Notes: a model not told the origin generated them from the letters alone. A stretch of 64,000 nt of DNA from Euryodendron excelsum (GCA_033060915.1 CM065379.1:26838318-26902317); one strand, 5' to 3'. Counted from the stretch's first letter, positions 10,740-22,100 are shown. Translations and numbers: made by a program.

Positions 10740-11395
10740 CGGTTTGATCCCCAGAGCCGGAGTGGTCGGAAATGGAAACCGGCCCACCAGGGGCAAAACG
10801 GTCATTTTGCATCGGGTTTGCTGGAACTGACTCGAAATGGTCCGGAAAGGTAAAGGAAGGTCGAGAACACTATAAAAAGTATTCTCGGGACATTACCGGT
10901 TTGATACCCAGAGCCGGTGTGGTTGAAGAAGGAGACCGGCCCTCCAGGGGCAAAACGGTTATTTTGCACCAGGTTGGCCGGAACTGACTCGGAATGGTCC
11001 GGAAAGGTAAAGGAAGGTCGAGAACACTATAAAAAGTATTCTCGGGACAGTACCGGTTTGATACCCAGAGCCGGTGTGGTTGAAGAAGGAGACCGGCCCT
11101 CCAGGGGCAAAACGGTCATTTTGCACCGGGTTGGCCGGAACTTACTCGGAATGGTCCGGGAAGGTAAAGGAAGGTCGAGAACACTATAAAAAGTATTCTC
11201 GGGACATTACCGGTTTGTTACCCAGAGCCGGTGTGGTTGAAGAAGGAGACCGGCCCTCTAGGGGCAAAACGGTCATTTTGCACCGGGTTGGCCGGAACTG
11301 ACTCGGAATGGTCCAGAAAGGTAAAGGAAGGTCGAGAACACTATAAAAAGTATTCTCGGGACATTACCGGTTTGATACCCAGAGCCGGTGTGGTT
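10740..11395 (-). repeat. 157-bp tandem array in S1 U3
   Basis: Four to five head-to-tail copies. The landmark GAGCCGGTGTGGTTGAAGAAGG recurs every 157 bp (10,917, 11,074 and 11,231 are equivalent positions). Sister LTRs carry about three copies (18,270-18,790, 29,690-30,200, 40,500-40,990, 51,100-51,520). Overlapping 75-90-codon frames here result from the periodicity. Confidence 0.9.
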
Positions 11396-11578
11396 TCTAG
11401 GGCGTTCGGATGCCTAGGGGCAAAAATGGTCATCTTGACCGGAAAAGGTCCAAAGGGTAATTTGGTCATTTTTCACCGAAGTGAGCTAACAAACATGGGT
11501 ATTGACCTAGGTTTTGAGTGTTTCCGCCACTCGGACGGGGTTGAGTATTTCCGCTACTCGGACGGGGTTGACGATTTG

Positions 11579-11760
11579 AGAGTATTTCCGCTACTCTAAC
11601 GGTTCTGTGAGTATTTCCGCTACTCTAACGGTTCTGTGAGTACTTCCGCTACTCTAACGGTTCTGTGAGTATTTCCACTACTCTAACGGTTCTGTGAGTA
11701 CTTCCGCTACTCTAACGGTTCTGTGAGTACTTCCGCTACTCTAACGGTTGAGTATTTCCG
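11579..11760 (-). repeat. 29-bp tandem array in S1
   Basis: About six copies of a 29-bp unit containing GAGTATTTCCGCTACTC and CTAACGGTTCTGT. Each unit contains the inverted repeat GAGTA...TACTC. Other LTRs here keep only one to three units. Confidence 0.9.
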
Positions 11761-12064
11761 TTACTCGGACGACTCCATGAGTACTTCCGCTACTCTAACG
11801 GGTTTGTGAGTAGTTTTGCTACTCGGACCGTCTCGAGGAATAAACTGTCTCGAGAGAGGGATCGAAATTGGAATAAGAAAGGACAATGCCCCTAAGGGCA
11901 TTTTGGTTATTTTGCCTCTATTTGGGCCTGACAGGCCCACGAAGCGATAGAGAGACGGAATTTAGACTAGAGGATTGGATTCGATTGGAATATGTCCATA
12001 ATGACTTGAAAACAAGTCTGGACGGAGTGTAGACTGCCGAGCGGTCAAAAATGGGGTGCTTACA

Positions 12065-12069
12065 CACAT
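12065..12069. repeat. Target site duplication of S1, right copy (CACAT)
   Basis: CACAT directly after S1 and identical to the left copy. The integrase sequence resumes here. Confidence 0.95.
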
Positions 12070-13096
12070 GAATGGCCGCACGCTTGCAAAGAAGATTCTC
12101 CGGACAGGGTATTACTGGTCAACAATGGAGTCAGATTGCATTAGATACATTCTTCGGTCTCACAAATGTCAGATATATGGGGATAAGATCAAAGCACCGC
12201 TGCCCGAGCTCCATTCTATGTCAGCCCCATGGCCTTTTTCTATATGGGGGATAAATATGATTGGTCCCATCACTCCTAAAGCTTCCAACGGCCATCGCTT
12301 CATCCTAGTCGCCATTGATTATTTTACTAAATGGGTGGAAGCCGTCTCTTACGTCCATGTCACCAAGAAGGTTGTAGAAAGGTTCATAAAAAATTACATC
12401 ATCTGCCGGTATGGGATTCCCGAGTCACTCATTACTGATAATGCTTCCAATCTGAACAACAAATTGATACCAAAGCTATGCCAAACATTTCGCATTACTC
12501 ACCGGAATTCGGTCACTTACCGGCCCCAAATGAATGGGGCAGTAGAAGCAGCCAACAAGAACATTAAAAGAATACTCCAAAAAATGATTGACAATTACAA
12601 AGATTGGCATGAGAAACTTCCGTTTGCATTGATGGCTTACCGAACTACTATGAGGGTCTCCACCGGAAGCACCCCTTTCGAGCTAGTTTACGGCACCGAG
12701 GCAGTCATCCCTGTTGAGATTGAGATTCCTTCTTTACGGATCTTAATAGAAACCAAGTTAGACGAAGCAGAATGGATTAAAGACCGATATGCCCAACTCT
12801 GTTTGCTGGATGAGAAGCGGCTAGCTGCAGTTTATCACGCTCAATGTTACAGAAGGCGAATAGCCAGAACATTTGATAAGAAGGTATGACCTCGATCATT
12901 CCAGCCGGGAGATTTGGTGCTTAAGAAGGTGTTCTCCCATCAGGAGGAAGCACATGGAAAATTTGCTCCAAACTACGAAGGGTCATTCTTGATAAAGAAG
13001 GTCTTGTCTGGAGGAGCTCTCGTTTTGGAGGAAATGGATGGCCAAAAATTTCCTAGCCCATTGAATTCAGATGCTGTCAAACACTACTACATATGA
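12065..13096 (+). pseudogene. Element A integrase, rest (core and C-terminal domain)
   Basis: Continues pol after S1. Rest of the HHCC zinc domain (TLAKKILRTGYYW, then RSHKCQ, where the first Cys of CHKC is Ser); DDE core with WGINMIGPI (usual Asp reads Asn; B has WGID), LITDNAS, and Glu in NGAVEAANKN; then RTTMRVSTGSTPFELVYGTEAV. After a TGA at 12,887 the same frame gives the C-terminal part (GDLVLKKVF, FAPNYEG, LSGGALVLEEMDG) ending SDAVKHYYI. It would insert the cDNA into the genome. The lost catalytic Asp and zinc Cys, plus the stop, make it inactive. Confidence 0.94.
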
Positions 13097-14332
13097 TTCC
13101 GAAAGCTAGACCTTTGGTTTCTGTGAAGAAGCAATAAAACCTACTCTCCTCATTCTCCATTAATCAATAAGGTAGTGTTTTAAGGTTAAAGCTCTATGGA
13201 CTAAACGATCTAATTCCAAGATGACGAGGGGCCCTTATTTCATTTTCTGTCCAATTAAAATGCATATATATATAACCTTTGTCAAACCTTTAGAGCCGGT
13301 TACTTTCTTTCAGGAACATTCCCCCAATAAAGTGATCATGTTAGGTAGAGGCACTGAAAATAGCAAAAAAAAAAAAAAAGAGCCTTGAAGTACTACTTTA
13401 AGTTCGCACAAATATTGGTATTAATGCCATTGGCAAAAAAAAAAAAAAAAAGAGAGAGAGCAAAAAAGGCGTGCAATGAGATACCCAAGGAAAGATGGGA
13501 ATACGCAGAAAAAGTGTCATTGAACCAAAAACTATCGAAGGTGATCACTAGTAGAGTGGTAGGCTTGAGCCTTTTCCTTTTCTTTCGAAAGTAAATACCA
13601 ACACCACAACCCCTAAAAAGTCCTCTCATATTGGAGTTAAATTGATTAGTCCAAATGAGCTTACTAAATATGCCATTGGCTGGAGAATGATGCAAGTAGC
13701 GTTTAGGAGCTTCTCAACAGAAACTCGAGACCAAGCTGAGGAAAGAGAGAGAAAGAAGAGAGAAAAGTTAAGTGCTTCCTGAGGATGCGGTGAAAACCCG
13801 AAAGGGCGCCATAGATAAAAAAGTAGGGATGTGGTAAGATACAAAACTATCGACCCTGGCGAAAACCTGCAAAGGCGCCTTGGTGCAAAAATGATAGAGC
13901 TGGGACTGATGAAAACCCTCAGGGGCACTAGTAGCAAAAATAGCAAAAAAAAAAAAAGGGGGGGGGGGGCGGGAGCAAGAGATTTAGATATAAGAAATAG
14001 CTCGAGCTACTACATTCCCCAGAAGTTAAGGTATGCAAGCAACAGTGTAAAAGTCGAAAGGCGTCTTGAAAGCATTCTCCGGTTTAGCCCAGTTAGGGTT
14101 AAAGGAAGCAGAGGTCCCTTTCGCGGAACAGTCAGTGAGTCAAAGAATCAAACAAAAGGGAGTTATTTTTCATTAAGCTGCAATTCTCATTTAATTTTTT
14201 CCAAATTTGTTACTATACTAATCATGCAAGGAAATCATACCAAAAGCACGGGAGGTCATGAATTCATAAAACAAAAAGAGGCATAACGCTAAACACAGTA
14301 TTGTTTTTCTACAAATGCAGAAATCAGCAAAT
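13097..14332 (+). other. Element A region 3' of integrase, with stem-loop array
   Basis: Noncoding on the plus strand. It contains A-runs at about 13,365 and 13,438, an A13G12 run near 13,946, and three short stem-loops at 13,797-13,806, 13,866-13,875 and 13,916-13,925, each preceded by GAAAA. The frame at 13,831-14,286 covers the stem-loop array and homopolymers and has no recognisable domain. Confidence 0.7.
13797..13925 (+). repeat. Array of three short stem-loops
   Basis: CCC-GAAA-GGG (13,797), CCT-GCAA-AGG (13,866) and CCC-TCAG-GGG (13,916), each after AAAA and before GC. The first two have GNRA-type loops. The stem change CCC/GGG to CCT/AGG keeps pairing. The same trio, with similar spacing, recurs in element D at 55,562, 55,629 and 55,682. 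Confidence 0.6.
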
Positions 14333-15991
14333 CTAAGAGTGAGGGGCAAAAATATATCGCTCCCCGTCGTCATTAGAAGAGGAATCAGCTATGCAGGGAT
14401 CCACTGGCTCACTAGTCACAAGAGGAGCACTCGAAGAAGTACCAGTTGCAGAAGACCCGAACCGGCCTCGCTCATAGTCAGCACATATAGCCAGAAGCAT
14501 GTCCCTCTCACGAGTAAGGGACTCCACAGTCTCCCGCAAGGACTGGCCATCCATCACCTCACCCTTTAGGGAAGGAGAACTGCCTAGAACGCCTCGTGGC
14601 CGCCTACGGACCCTCGCAACACCCAAAGGTGGGTCATCATGTGTCGATCTGACTGCTGCTAACTGCCTCTCCAGTAAAACTATCTCAGCATCTCTCATCC
14701 TCAACCGGTCATGCAACATCCGTATCAGACGACGCCCCTGAACAATCATAGCAGTCAAGAAATCGGTATACCCTACGGGAGGTAAAGGAGTCTCAATGAG
14801 AAGATCCCTAAGTCTACTAGGACCCAACACGTAGTGTCGAAGCCAATAATGATAGGCCTCGGTCGCAGGGGGCATGTCAGAGAAGGGACCATCATCGTCA
14901 ACGTGAGGAAGCAAAGATCTCCATATATCCATAACTTTCTCCACCAATGGTCTAGGAATCGACACCCCAAAGATAAGAGTAAACTCAGCTGCAAAAGCTA
15001 AAAAAGGGATATCCTGACTCCTACCAAGCTTTCGTAGAACCCGAATCTCGAAGAAAGGGGCAATGCCACGCAGGCCTGCTAGGGGCACGAAAGCTCTCCT
15101 GAAAGGTCGAACTCTCAAGCAATACCTACCAACCAGCCCTGAATACCACCTGACTATGCCTGACCTCATGCTCTGAAGATAGTCAGCCCAGGATGCAGCG
15201 GTCTGCGGAAATCTCCCCTCATCTGCCATGACACACTGAGATCTCGCTAGGAAATGTACATGATCGAGCTCAGGATTCCACGTGTGCTGAAACAAAGGTG
15301 TAACGAACAAGTGACTAATCGCCCAGAGTTGAAAGAGAGTAGCGCATCCCCGGAAATGAGTGTCAAGGGTCTACTGGAATCTCGTAAGACTCACGAAGGT
15401 CTCCCCTACAATCATAGGAGCATGGGAATGCCCCTTACGGATCAAGGCCAGTGGTGCACAGAGTCGACAGTCTACTAAATCATCCTCTCGGGGGAACACC
15501 AAAAAGTTCAGCAGAAGCAAGGCCAAAGCAACCATACGAGAAACAGCCCAATCCTGGGAGGTGTGCCACTCACCTGAATGAACTTGTATGCCCGTGGGAA
15601 ACTCAAAACGGGAAAAGAGGAACTCTGCTGGGACATAAGGAAACTGGGGTAAAGAAGAAGACGAAAGAACTGCACGTCTGAATCCGAGCTGGGACGAAAC
15701 CACTGTAATACAACCATCCGGAAAGAGGGGTCCCACAATGTCAGCAGAAACATCTCAGAAACCAAGAAGGAACCCATACTCATGAGGAGTAGGGGTAAGC
15801 TCACACTCTCCAAAGCTAAAAAGAAACAAGTCCGGCTGCCAGAAAGGGATCACTGCCTCCATGAGTCCAGGAATAAGCCGCACTGATAGAAGCGAAGCCA
15901 CCAGACCAAAGGACCGACAAAAGATATCCGGCTCATCCGGAGGGTAACTATTGTGCCAGGCTCTCAGCCGACTCAAAACTCCATCTGCCAT
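14333..15991 (-). pseudogene. Antisense extra ORF, DUF7745/plant-mobile-domain-like
   Basis: One minus-strand frame of about 552 codons from the ATG at 15,991, broken by TGA at 15,755 and TAG at 15,371 without frameshift. N-terminal part: PFWQPDLFLFSFGECELTPT and HEYGFLLGF; middle: HFRGCATLFQLWAISHL; then WADYLQ, IVRWYSG, FVPLAGLRGI and RVLRKLGRSQDIP. These match the pattern I know from plant DUF7745/aminotransferase-like mobile-domain proteins. The C-terminal third looks coiled coil (RDAEIVLLERQL, VESLTRERDMLL) with a Ser-rich tail. Extra antisense ORFs between integrase and 3' LTR are known in Tat elements; their role is unknown. A splice-acceptor-like TTTTCAG lies just before the ATG. The TGA looks like a decayed CGA. 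Domain name from memory, not searched. Confidence 0.72.
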
Positions 15992-17335
15992 CCTGAAAAG
16001 GTAAGCCAAGGTAAGAGATGTTAATATACTACCCGTGCAGTCTAAATAACAGTAAAATAAAATAAACAACTAACACAAACAAAACAAATAAAAGACTTCG
16101 AACGATAAGTCAGAACAAATTTCCTATATGCACATCTTGATTTTCCAACTTTAAATCACATCTCAAGGGTTCTCTGCCTTTTTCTTTCAAAAAAAAAAAA
16201 AAGATTTTATTTCTAAAACTTTAACCAACTCTTTTCCTAATTTCTAAAAAATTTTCGGCAGAGCCCCGTTTAAAAATGGCCCCTACAACACCCATGACAT
16301 CAACACAAAATACGAAATATGCACTTTCCAACGCAACAATCACATGACAATGGCACCCGTGCACACTTTTCAATTTTCCAGAATTTTCAAAACACATGTT
16401 TTATTTTTCAAATAAATCAATGGTTTTCAAACATCTTCCGAAATTTTTCAAAATCACCTCAAATGTTTTCAAAAATATTCCAATCTTTTTCCAAATTTCA
16501 AACTTTAAAAATTTCATCAATTTCTTGAATTTTCTAATTTTTTCTAATTTTCTAAATATTTTTCTATTTTTTAAAAAATCAAAAATTCACCGAGCTTTCA
16601 AAAAATCACGAAACTTCCTACGGTTGTTAAACACATTTTTCTAAGGCACAGTGCACAAAAACATAGCCAGAAAACCCAATGCCCAAGTCTGTAGGAAGAA
16701 ATCCCCTATTCCTGCAGAAAACCCTCTTCGCATAATCATGAAAAATCATTCAAATTCAATCAAACAACCATCAAAATGCAAAAACAACATCACCAAAGTG
16801 TTTAAAGCATATCAAAACATCAATTTTCACTATTCACATGATTCAAACGAAGTTCTACACATCAAAATCAACAAAATTTGAAGACTCACGTTTTAGAAAT
16901 TCTCCGGCGAAATCTTCTCTTCCGATGACTTTTCTGGTGACGTGGTCTCCTTTCGGCAATCACCTGTGGTCTCCAAGGAGTGCTCCTTCAATGGCCAAGA
17001 TGGATTCCTCGCAATGCCTCACAAATTTGCGACAACTCTCCAAAATCCCGTAAGCGTTCGAACCAGAATTTTCTGGTTTTAACTTCAAACCTGGTGCCAC
17101 TAGCAGAGGCGCTAGGCATTTTCTGCCAAAGGCGCCACTGCTAGTGGTGCCAGTTGCAAATTCTGGGCAGTTTTGCCCTTTTTCCCACCAAAGCTCGTTT
17201 TTTAAGGCCTTTTTGGCCCGTTATCCGTTTTCAACCCCCGTTGTCGAAAGATTTCCAATGTCCGTCCCTCCGACTGCCTCATGGTCAACATGGGACTCTT
17301 ACTTGTGTCGTTTCTTGTCTTTGACAGGCAAAGAC
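15992..17335. other. Element A AT-rich spacer before the polypurine tract
   Basis: No gene seen. 16,180-16,640 is T/A-rich low complexity (TTTTCAAA, TTTCTAA runs). 17,095-17,157 holds a GGCGCCACTGCTAGTGG-type palindrome cluster like the one in LTR U3, here outside the LTR. Short plus-strand frames are low-complexity artefacts. Confidence 0.65.
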
Positions 17336-17348
17336 AGAAAAAGAGGGG
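17336..17348 (+). other. Element A polypurine tract
   Basis: Purine run AGAAAAAGAGGGG four bases before the 3' LTR, the expected plus-strand DNA primer. Element D has nearly the same run at 59,185-59,196. Confidence 0.85.
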
Positions 17349-17577
17349 CAGCTATAAGCACCCCATTTTTTATCGCTCGGCAGTCTACACTCCGTCCAGA
17401 CTTGTGTTTAAGTCATTATGGGCATATTCCTATCGAAACCAATTCTCTAGGTCCAAATCCCGTCTTTCAATCGCTTCGTGGGCCTGTCAGGCCCAAATAA
17501 AGGCAAAATGACCAAAATTCCCTTAGGGGCATTGTCCTTTCCTTTCCGATTCCAACCCCTCTCTCGAGACAGTTTAT

Positions 17578-18060
17578 TCCTCGAGATGGTTCCAACCTAG
17601 GCACGTCTCCTTGGAGGCAATAAGTCCCCTTTCCAACCCCACTCTTGAGACAGTTTATTCCTCGAGACAGTTCCAATCCAGGCACGTCTCTTCAGAGACG
17701 ATAAGTCCCCTTTCCAATTGCACTCTCGAGACGGTTCCAACCTAGGCACGTCTCCTCGGAGACGATAAGTCCCCTTTCCAATCCCACTCTCGAGACAATT
17801 TATTTCTCGAGACGGTTCCCATCCAGGCATGTCTCTTCGGAGACGATAAGTCCCCTTTCCAATCCCACTCTCGAGACAGCTTATTCCTCGAGATGGTTCC
17901 AATTAGGCACGTCTTTTTGGAGACAGTAAGACCCCTTTCCAATCCCTCTTTTTGGGATAGTTTATTCATCGAGACAGTTCCAATCCCAGGCACGTCTCTT
18001 CAGAGACGATAAGTCCCCTTTCCAATCCCTCTCTCAAGACAATTTATTCCTCGAGACGGT
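17578..18060 (+). repeat. 78-bp tandem array with TCTCGAGA palindromes
   Basis: About six degenerate copies of a 77-82-bp unit with TCTCGAGACAGTTTATTCC, CAATCCAGGCACGTCTC and GGAGACGATAAG. Each unit has the TCTCGAGA palindrome and a GTCTC...GAGAC inverted repeat. Also seen at 29,100-29,470, 39,905-40,275 and 50,515-50,880; S1 keeps only about one unit. The minus-strand frames of 70-200 codons over these arrays are periodicity artefacts. Confidence 0.88.
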
Positions 18061-19129
18061 CCGAGTAGCGAAACTACTCACAAAACCGTTAGAGTACCGG
18101 AAATACTCACAAATAGGTCGATATAGGGAATTGGCAACAAACCCCTATGTCACGACGACCGCCGTTAGAGTGGCGGAAACACTCAAAACTCAGGTCAACA
18201 CCAGTGCCCGTTAGCCCACTTCAGTGAAAAATGACCAAACTGCCCTTTGGACCTTTTCTGAGACTTTCCGGTCAAGATGACTATTTTGCCCCTAAGCATC
18301 CGAATGCCCCGGAAACCACACCGGCTTTGGGTATCAAATCGGTAACCCTCTGAGATTGCTTTTTATAGTACTCTCAACATTCCTTTATCTTTCCGGATCA
18401 TTTCGAGTCAGTTCTGGCCAACCCGGTACAAAATGACAATTTTGCCCCTAGTGGGCCGGTTTTCTTTTTCGACCATACCGGCTCTGGGTATCAAACCAGT
18501 AACCTCCTGAGACTACTTTTTATAGTGTTCTCAACTTCCTTTTACCTTTCCAGATCATTCCAAGTCAGTTCCGGCCAACCCGGTGCAAGATGACCGTTTT
18601 GCCCCTGGTGGGCTGGTCTCCTTTTCCGACCATGCCGGCTCTGGAAATCAAATCGGCAACCTCTGGAAACATTCTGAATAATGTTTCCAGATCCCAAAAC
18701 TTCTTCCGGGACAATCCGAGTCTGTCCCGGCAGTTTTTCGGTCCGATTGACCGTTTTGCCCCTAAAGGCCCGGTCAACCTTTCCGACACATCTTATCCTC
18801 ACTTTTCAAGTTAAATACCTCCAGGACACTATTCTAAGTGTTCCTGCTCCTTTCCGGCCTTTTGGGTCATTCCCGGCTCCTTCAAATCATTCCCGGACTT
18901 TCCAAAGTCACTCCTAGTGAAGCCAAGCTAAAAATTACATGGTAGTCACTAGTACAGGCACCCAAATCTAGTCAAAGATACGTTATTTGCCAACCTTAAA
19001 CATTTCCTAAATGGCTAGCACCACTAGCAGTGGCGCCAAGCCAAAAAATGGCCTGGCGCCACTCCTAGTGGTGCTAGTGTAAACTTTGGCCTGACGCCAC
19101 TGCAACAGGCGCTAAGTTTGTCCAATCTT

Positions 19130-19138
19130 TATAAATAC
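19130..19138 (+). promoter_or_regulatory. TATA box of element A 3' LTR
   Basis: TATAAATAC followed by AGAGCCTCATTCAACGTG, the same context as in the B and C LTRs. Confidence 0.82.
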
Positions 19139-22100
19139 AGAGCCTCATTCAACGTGAAAAGGATCCACAAACTCAACCTAAAAATCATATAATTCAATAT
19201 ACAGAGCTCGAGTACCTCCAAAACCCTAGCTTCCCTAGGTTTCCAAACCCTAGCCACCTACACAAACCCTAGCCTCCTATACATCCCCATACACTCATAC
19301 ACAAGCCTTCAACCATCCTTTGAAGACTTGAGGAGCTGCAATCCAAAGCTTGAAGACAACTCTTGCAGACTGAAGGTGAAGATCAAGACGAAGACCGAAG
19401 ACCGAAGAAAGCAAGGCGCGCAAAATAACAAGACATACGGTAGGCTCCCTATTTAAATTTCCGCACTTTCCCCCTCTCTCGTCTCTCTCCTAACCCACTT
19501 GGGTTTTCTCTATTTTAATCCCCCATCCCTTTTCCCCCTTTTCTTTGCATGCTTGAAACAAGGGGATTCCCGGTCCATGTGTAGGATTGGGCTATTGGAG
19601 AGTCACCGTGTCGGGGGCTTTCTTCTAGTCTAACTAGAGACCACGTGGGTCCGGCCCCCTTGATTATGTGGTGAAGCCTTAGCCTTTATGTTCACGACTC
19701 CAAATTACATTGTGCATATCATGATCTTGCATTTTCCAAAAACCGTTTTCAAAGTTGTTTTTCAAATCGTTTTCAAACTTGTTTTTAAAATTACATCAAA
19801 ATCTCTTTTTCAAAACTTGTTTTCAAAACCACAATCCTAGGGTGATTCTAGCTTTTCCATGGCTAGGATTGCTTTAGGAAAGTGTCACATTTAAAGTGAC
19901 CAATACGGTCCATATTTTTAAATCTTGTTGTTTTCAAAACCGCTTTCCTAAAGTGGTTCTAGCCCTCTTATGGCTAGAATTGCTTTAGAAAAGTGAGATG
20001 TTTTTACACCTTGTAAAAACTCTCTTTTCAAAAAGTCTTTCTTTCTAAAAATCTCTTTTTCAACATACTTTCCTAAAACTCTCCTCTCCAAAATTGTTTT
20101 CAAAAACTCCCTCCCAAAATTTGTTTTTCAAAGCTTCCTTTTTCAACTCCTTTCCAAAAACTTTTTCTCCTCAAAATTCACTTTCTAAAGACACTCCTAA
20201 AATTCACTTTCCTAAAAACTCTCTCCAATAATTTCCTTCCAAAAAATCTTTCTAAAAAACTCTCTTTCCAAAATCTCCCTTCTAGAAACTGCCTTCTTAG
20301 ATTTCCTTCCAAAAAACTTGTTTCTAAAAACACACTTTCCAAAACTCCTCTTTAAAATCTTTTTTCAAAAACTCTATCTTCAAACTCACTTTCCAAAAAC
20401 TCCTCCCTAGAATTCCCTTCTAGAAAACCTTCGTTTCCAAAAACGCACTTTCCAAAAATCCTCTCTCTTTAGAGCCCAAATCAAAGCCCAAGAACTCGCA
20501 ATTAGGAAACTCTACTTTTCTTTCCAAAAACATGATTTTCAAACTTTGCCCCAAACCTAGGTTTCCAAAATCTCTTGTTTTCACATCCAAACTATACACG
20601 TTTCCAAAACCTCTTTTCTACGTCGAAACTATAATTTTTCAAAACTAGGGTTTCTAGAATCTCCCTTTCTAAATCCTTGCAAAATCCTATCTTCCCTTTA
20701 GGAAACCAAATCCAATTTTCCCGTTTAGGAAACTAGATCCAATCCTCCGTTTTTGGAAACAAATCCCAAACCTTTCCCAATTCAATTCCTTCCTAATTTC
20801 CTACTTTCCTAAACCATAGGTTTTCTAAACCTAAACTTCAAATCTTTCCTTAAGTTTCAAAATCCAAATCTTTCCTAAATTCACATCCTTCATAAGCTTC
20901 TCCTTTCCTAAATCTTAAGTTTCCAAAACTTGAATATAAAAATCTTTCCTAAATTTCAAAACTCAACTTTCGAATATTTCCTAATTCAACCCTTTCCTAA
21001 TTCTACCCTCTTTTCAAATCTTAACTTTTCAAACCTATGTTTTCAAATCTTTCCTAAACTCAAACCTTTCCTAATCTCAAGATTTTCTAAAACTCTAAAA
21101 ACTTTCTAAAACTTCAACATCTTTCCAAATCTAAGACTTTTCTAAACCCAAAACTTTCTTAATCCAAACATTTTCTAAATTGAAAACTTTCCTTTTTCAA
21201 ACCTTTCCAAATTCAAACTTTCCTAAGTTGAAACTTCCTTATTTCAAAATTTTCTAAATTCAAAACTTTCTATTTCAAAACTTTCCTAAAGTAAAAACTT
21301 TCCTAAACCTAAAACTTTCCTAATTCAAAACTTTCTTAATTTGGAACTTTCCAAAAACCAAAACTTTCCTAATTCGAAACTTTCCTAAATCGAACCTTTC
21401 CTAAAATCCAATCTTTCCAAATCTTCCAACTCCAACATTCGAGTCAAATCTTTCTAAATCTCAAGTCTTTCCTAGGTCTCCTACCTTTCCTAAGTCTAGG
21501 TTTCCTAAACCTCCATCTTTCCAAAACCAAGTCTTTCCAAAATCAATCTTTCCAAAGCAAGTCCAACTTCTCAATTCCAATTTCCAATCTCCTCTTCTAA
21601 TCTCAAATCAAATCCAATTTTCAATTCAATCTCTTTCTTCCAATCAAATCAATCTCTTTTCAATCGGACTCCGGTCCGAACTACGACTGACCTGAATCTC
21701 CCAAAGGGATACGTAGGCAACCTTCATAGGTGCGGTCACAACACTTTTCAAACTTTCAATTCCACCCTCATGGGTGTGGTCTCCACATTTTCAAATCTCA
21801 AATTCCAATCTATTTTCAAAGTTCCAATTTCAAAATTTTTATTTTCAAATTTCTATTTTCAAATTTTCAAACTTTCCAATTTCAATTCCATCTCTTCAAA
21901 TCTATTTTCAAATCAATCTCTTTTCAAATTTATTCTCTTAACTTGTACTTGCATATCATGCATCATGTTAGTTTCTTTTCAAGCATTGTTTTTCAAAGTG
22001 GATAGGTTTGAACTATAGTTAGTCGAAGACTCTCATAGGTGAATCTAGGGTAGATTGACATGTAGGTACCGAAAGGGCGGGGTAGGGTGATGGCTTAGTG

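Larger units (their letters stand above)
6670..12064 (-). mobile_element. Solo LTR S1 (reversed), inserted in integrase of A
   Basis: A complete 5,395-bp LTR on the minus strand. On that strand it starts TGTAAGCACCCC (at 12,064) and ends CTGGGTGTGACA (at 6,670), with the 5-bp duplication CACAT on both sides and no internal region, so it is a solo LTR. From its 5' side it holds a 29-bp array, a 157-bp tandem array, a GGCGCC palindrome cluster, a TATA box, the U5 block and a long low-complexity tract. Removing it and one TSD (5,400 bp) restores the integrase frame. ORFs inside it lie in repeats and are not genes. Confidence 0.96.

Noticed and set aside
10600..11599. Overlapping 70-120-codon frames that look like a repeat protein
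   Set aside because: The 157-bp period is not a multiple of three, frames restart each unit, and the region is a noncoding U3 array.
13940..13970. A13G12 run as a possible polyadenylated retrogene end
   Set aside because: It is inside the element and followed by more element sequence, with no flanking duplication; likely homopolymer slippage.
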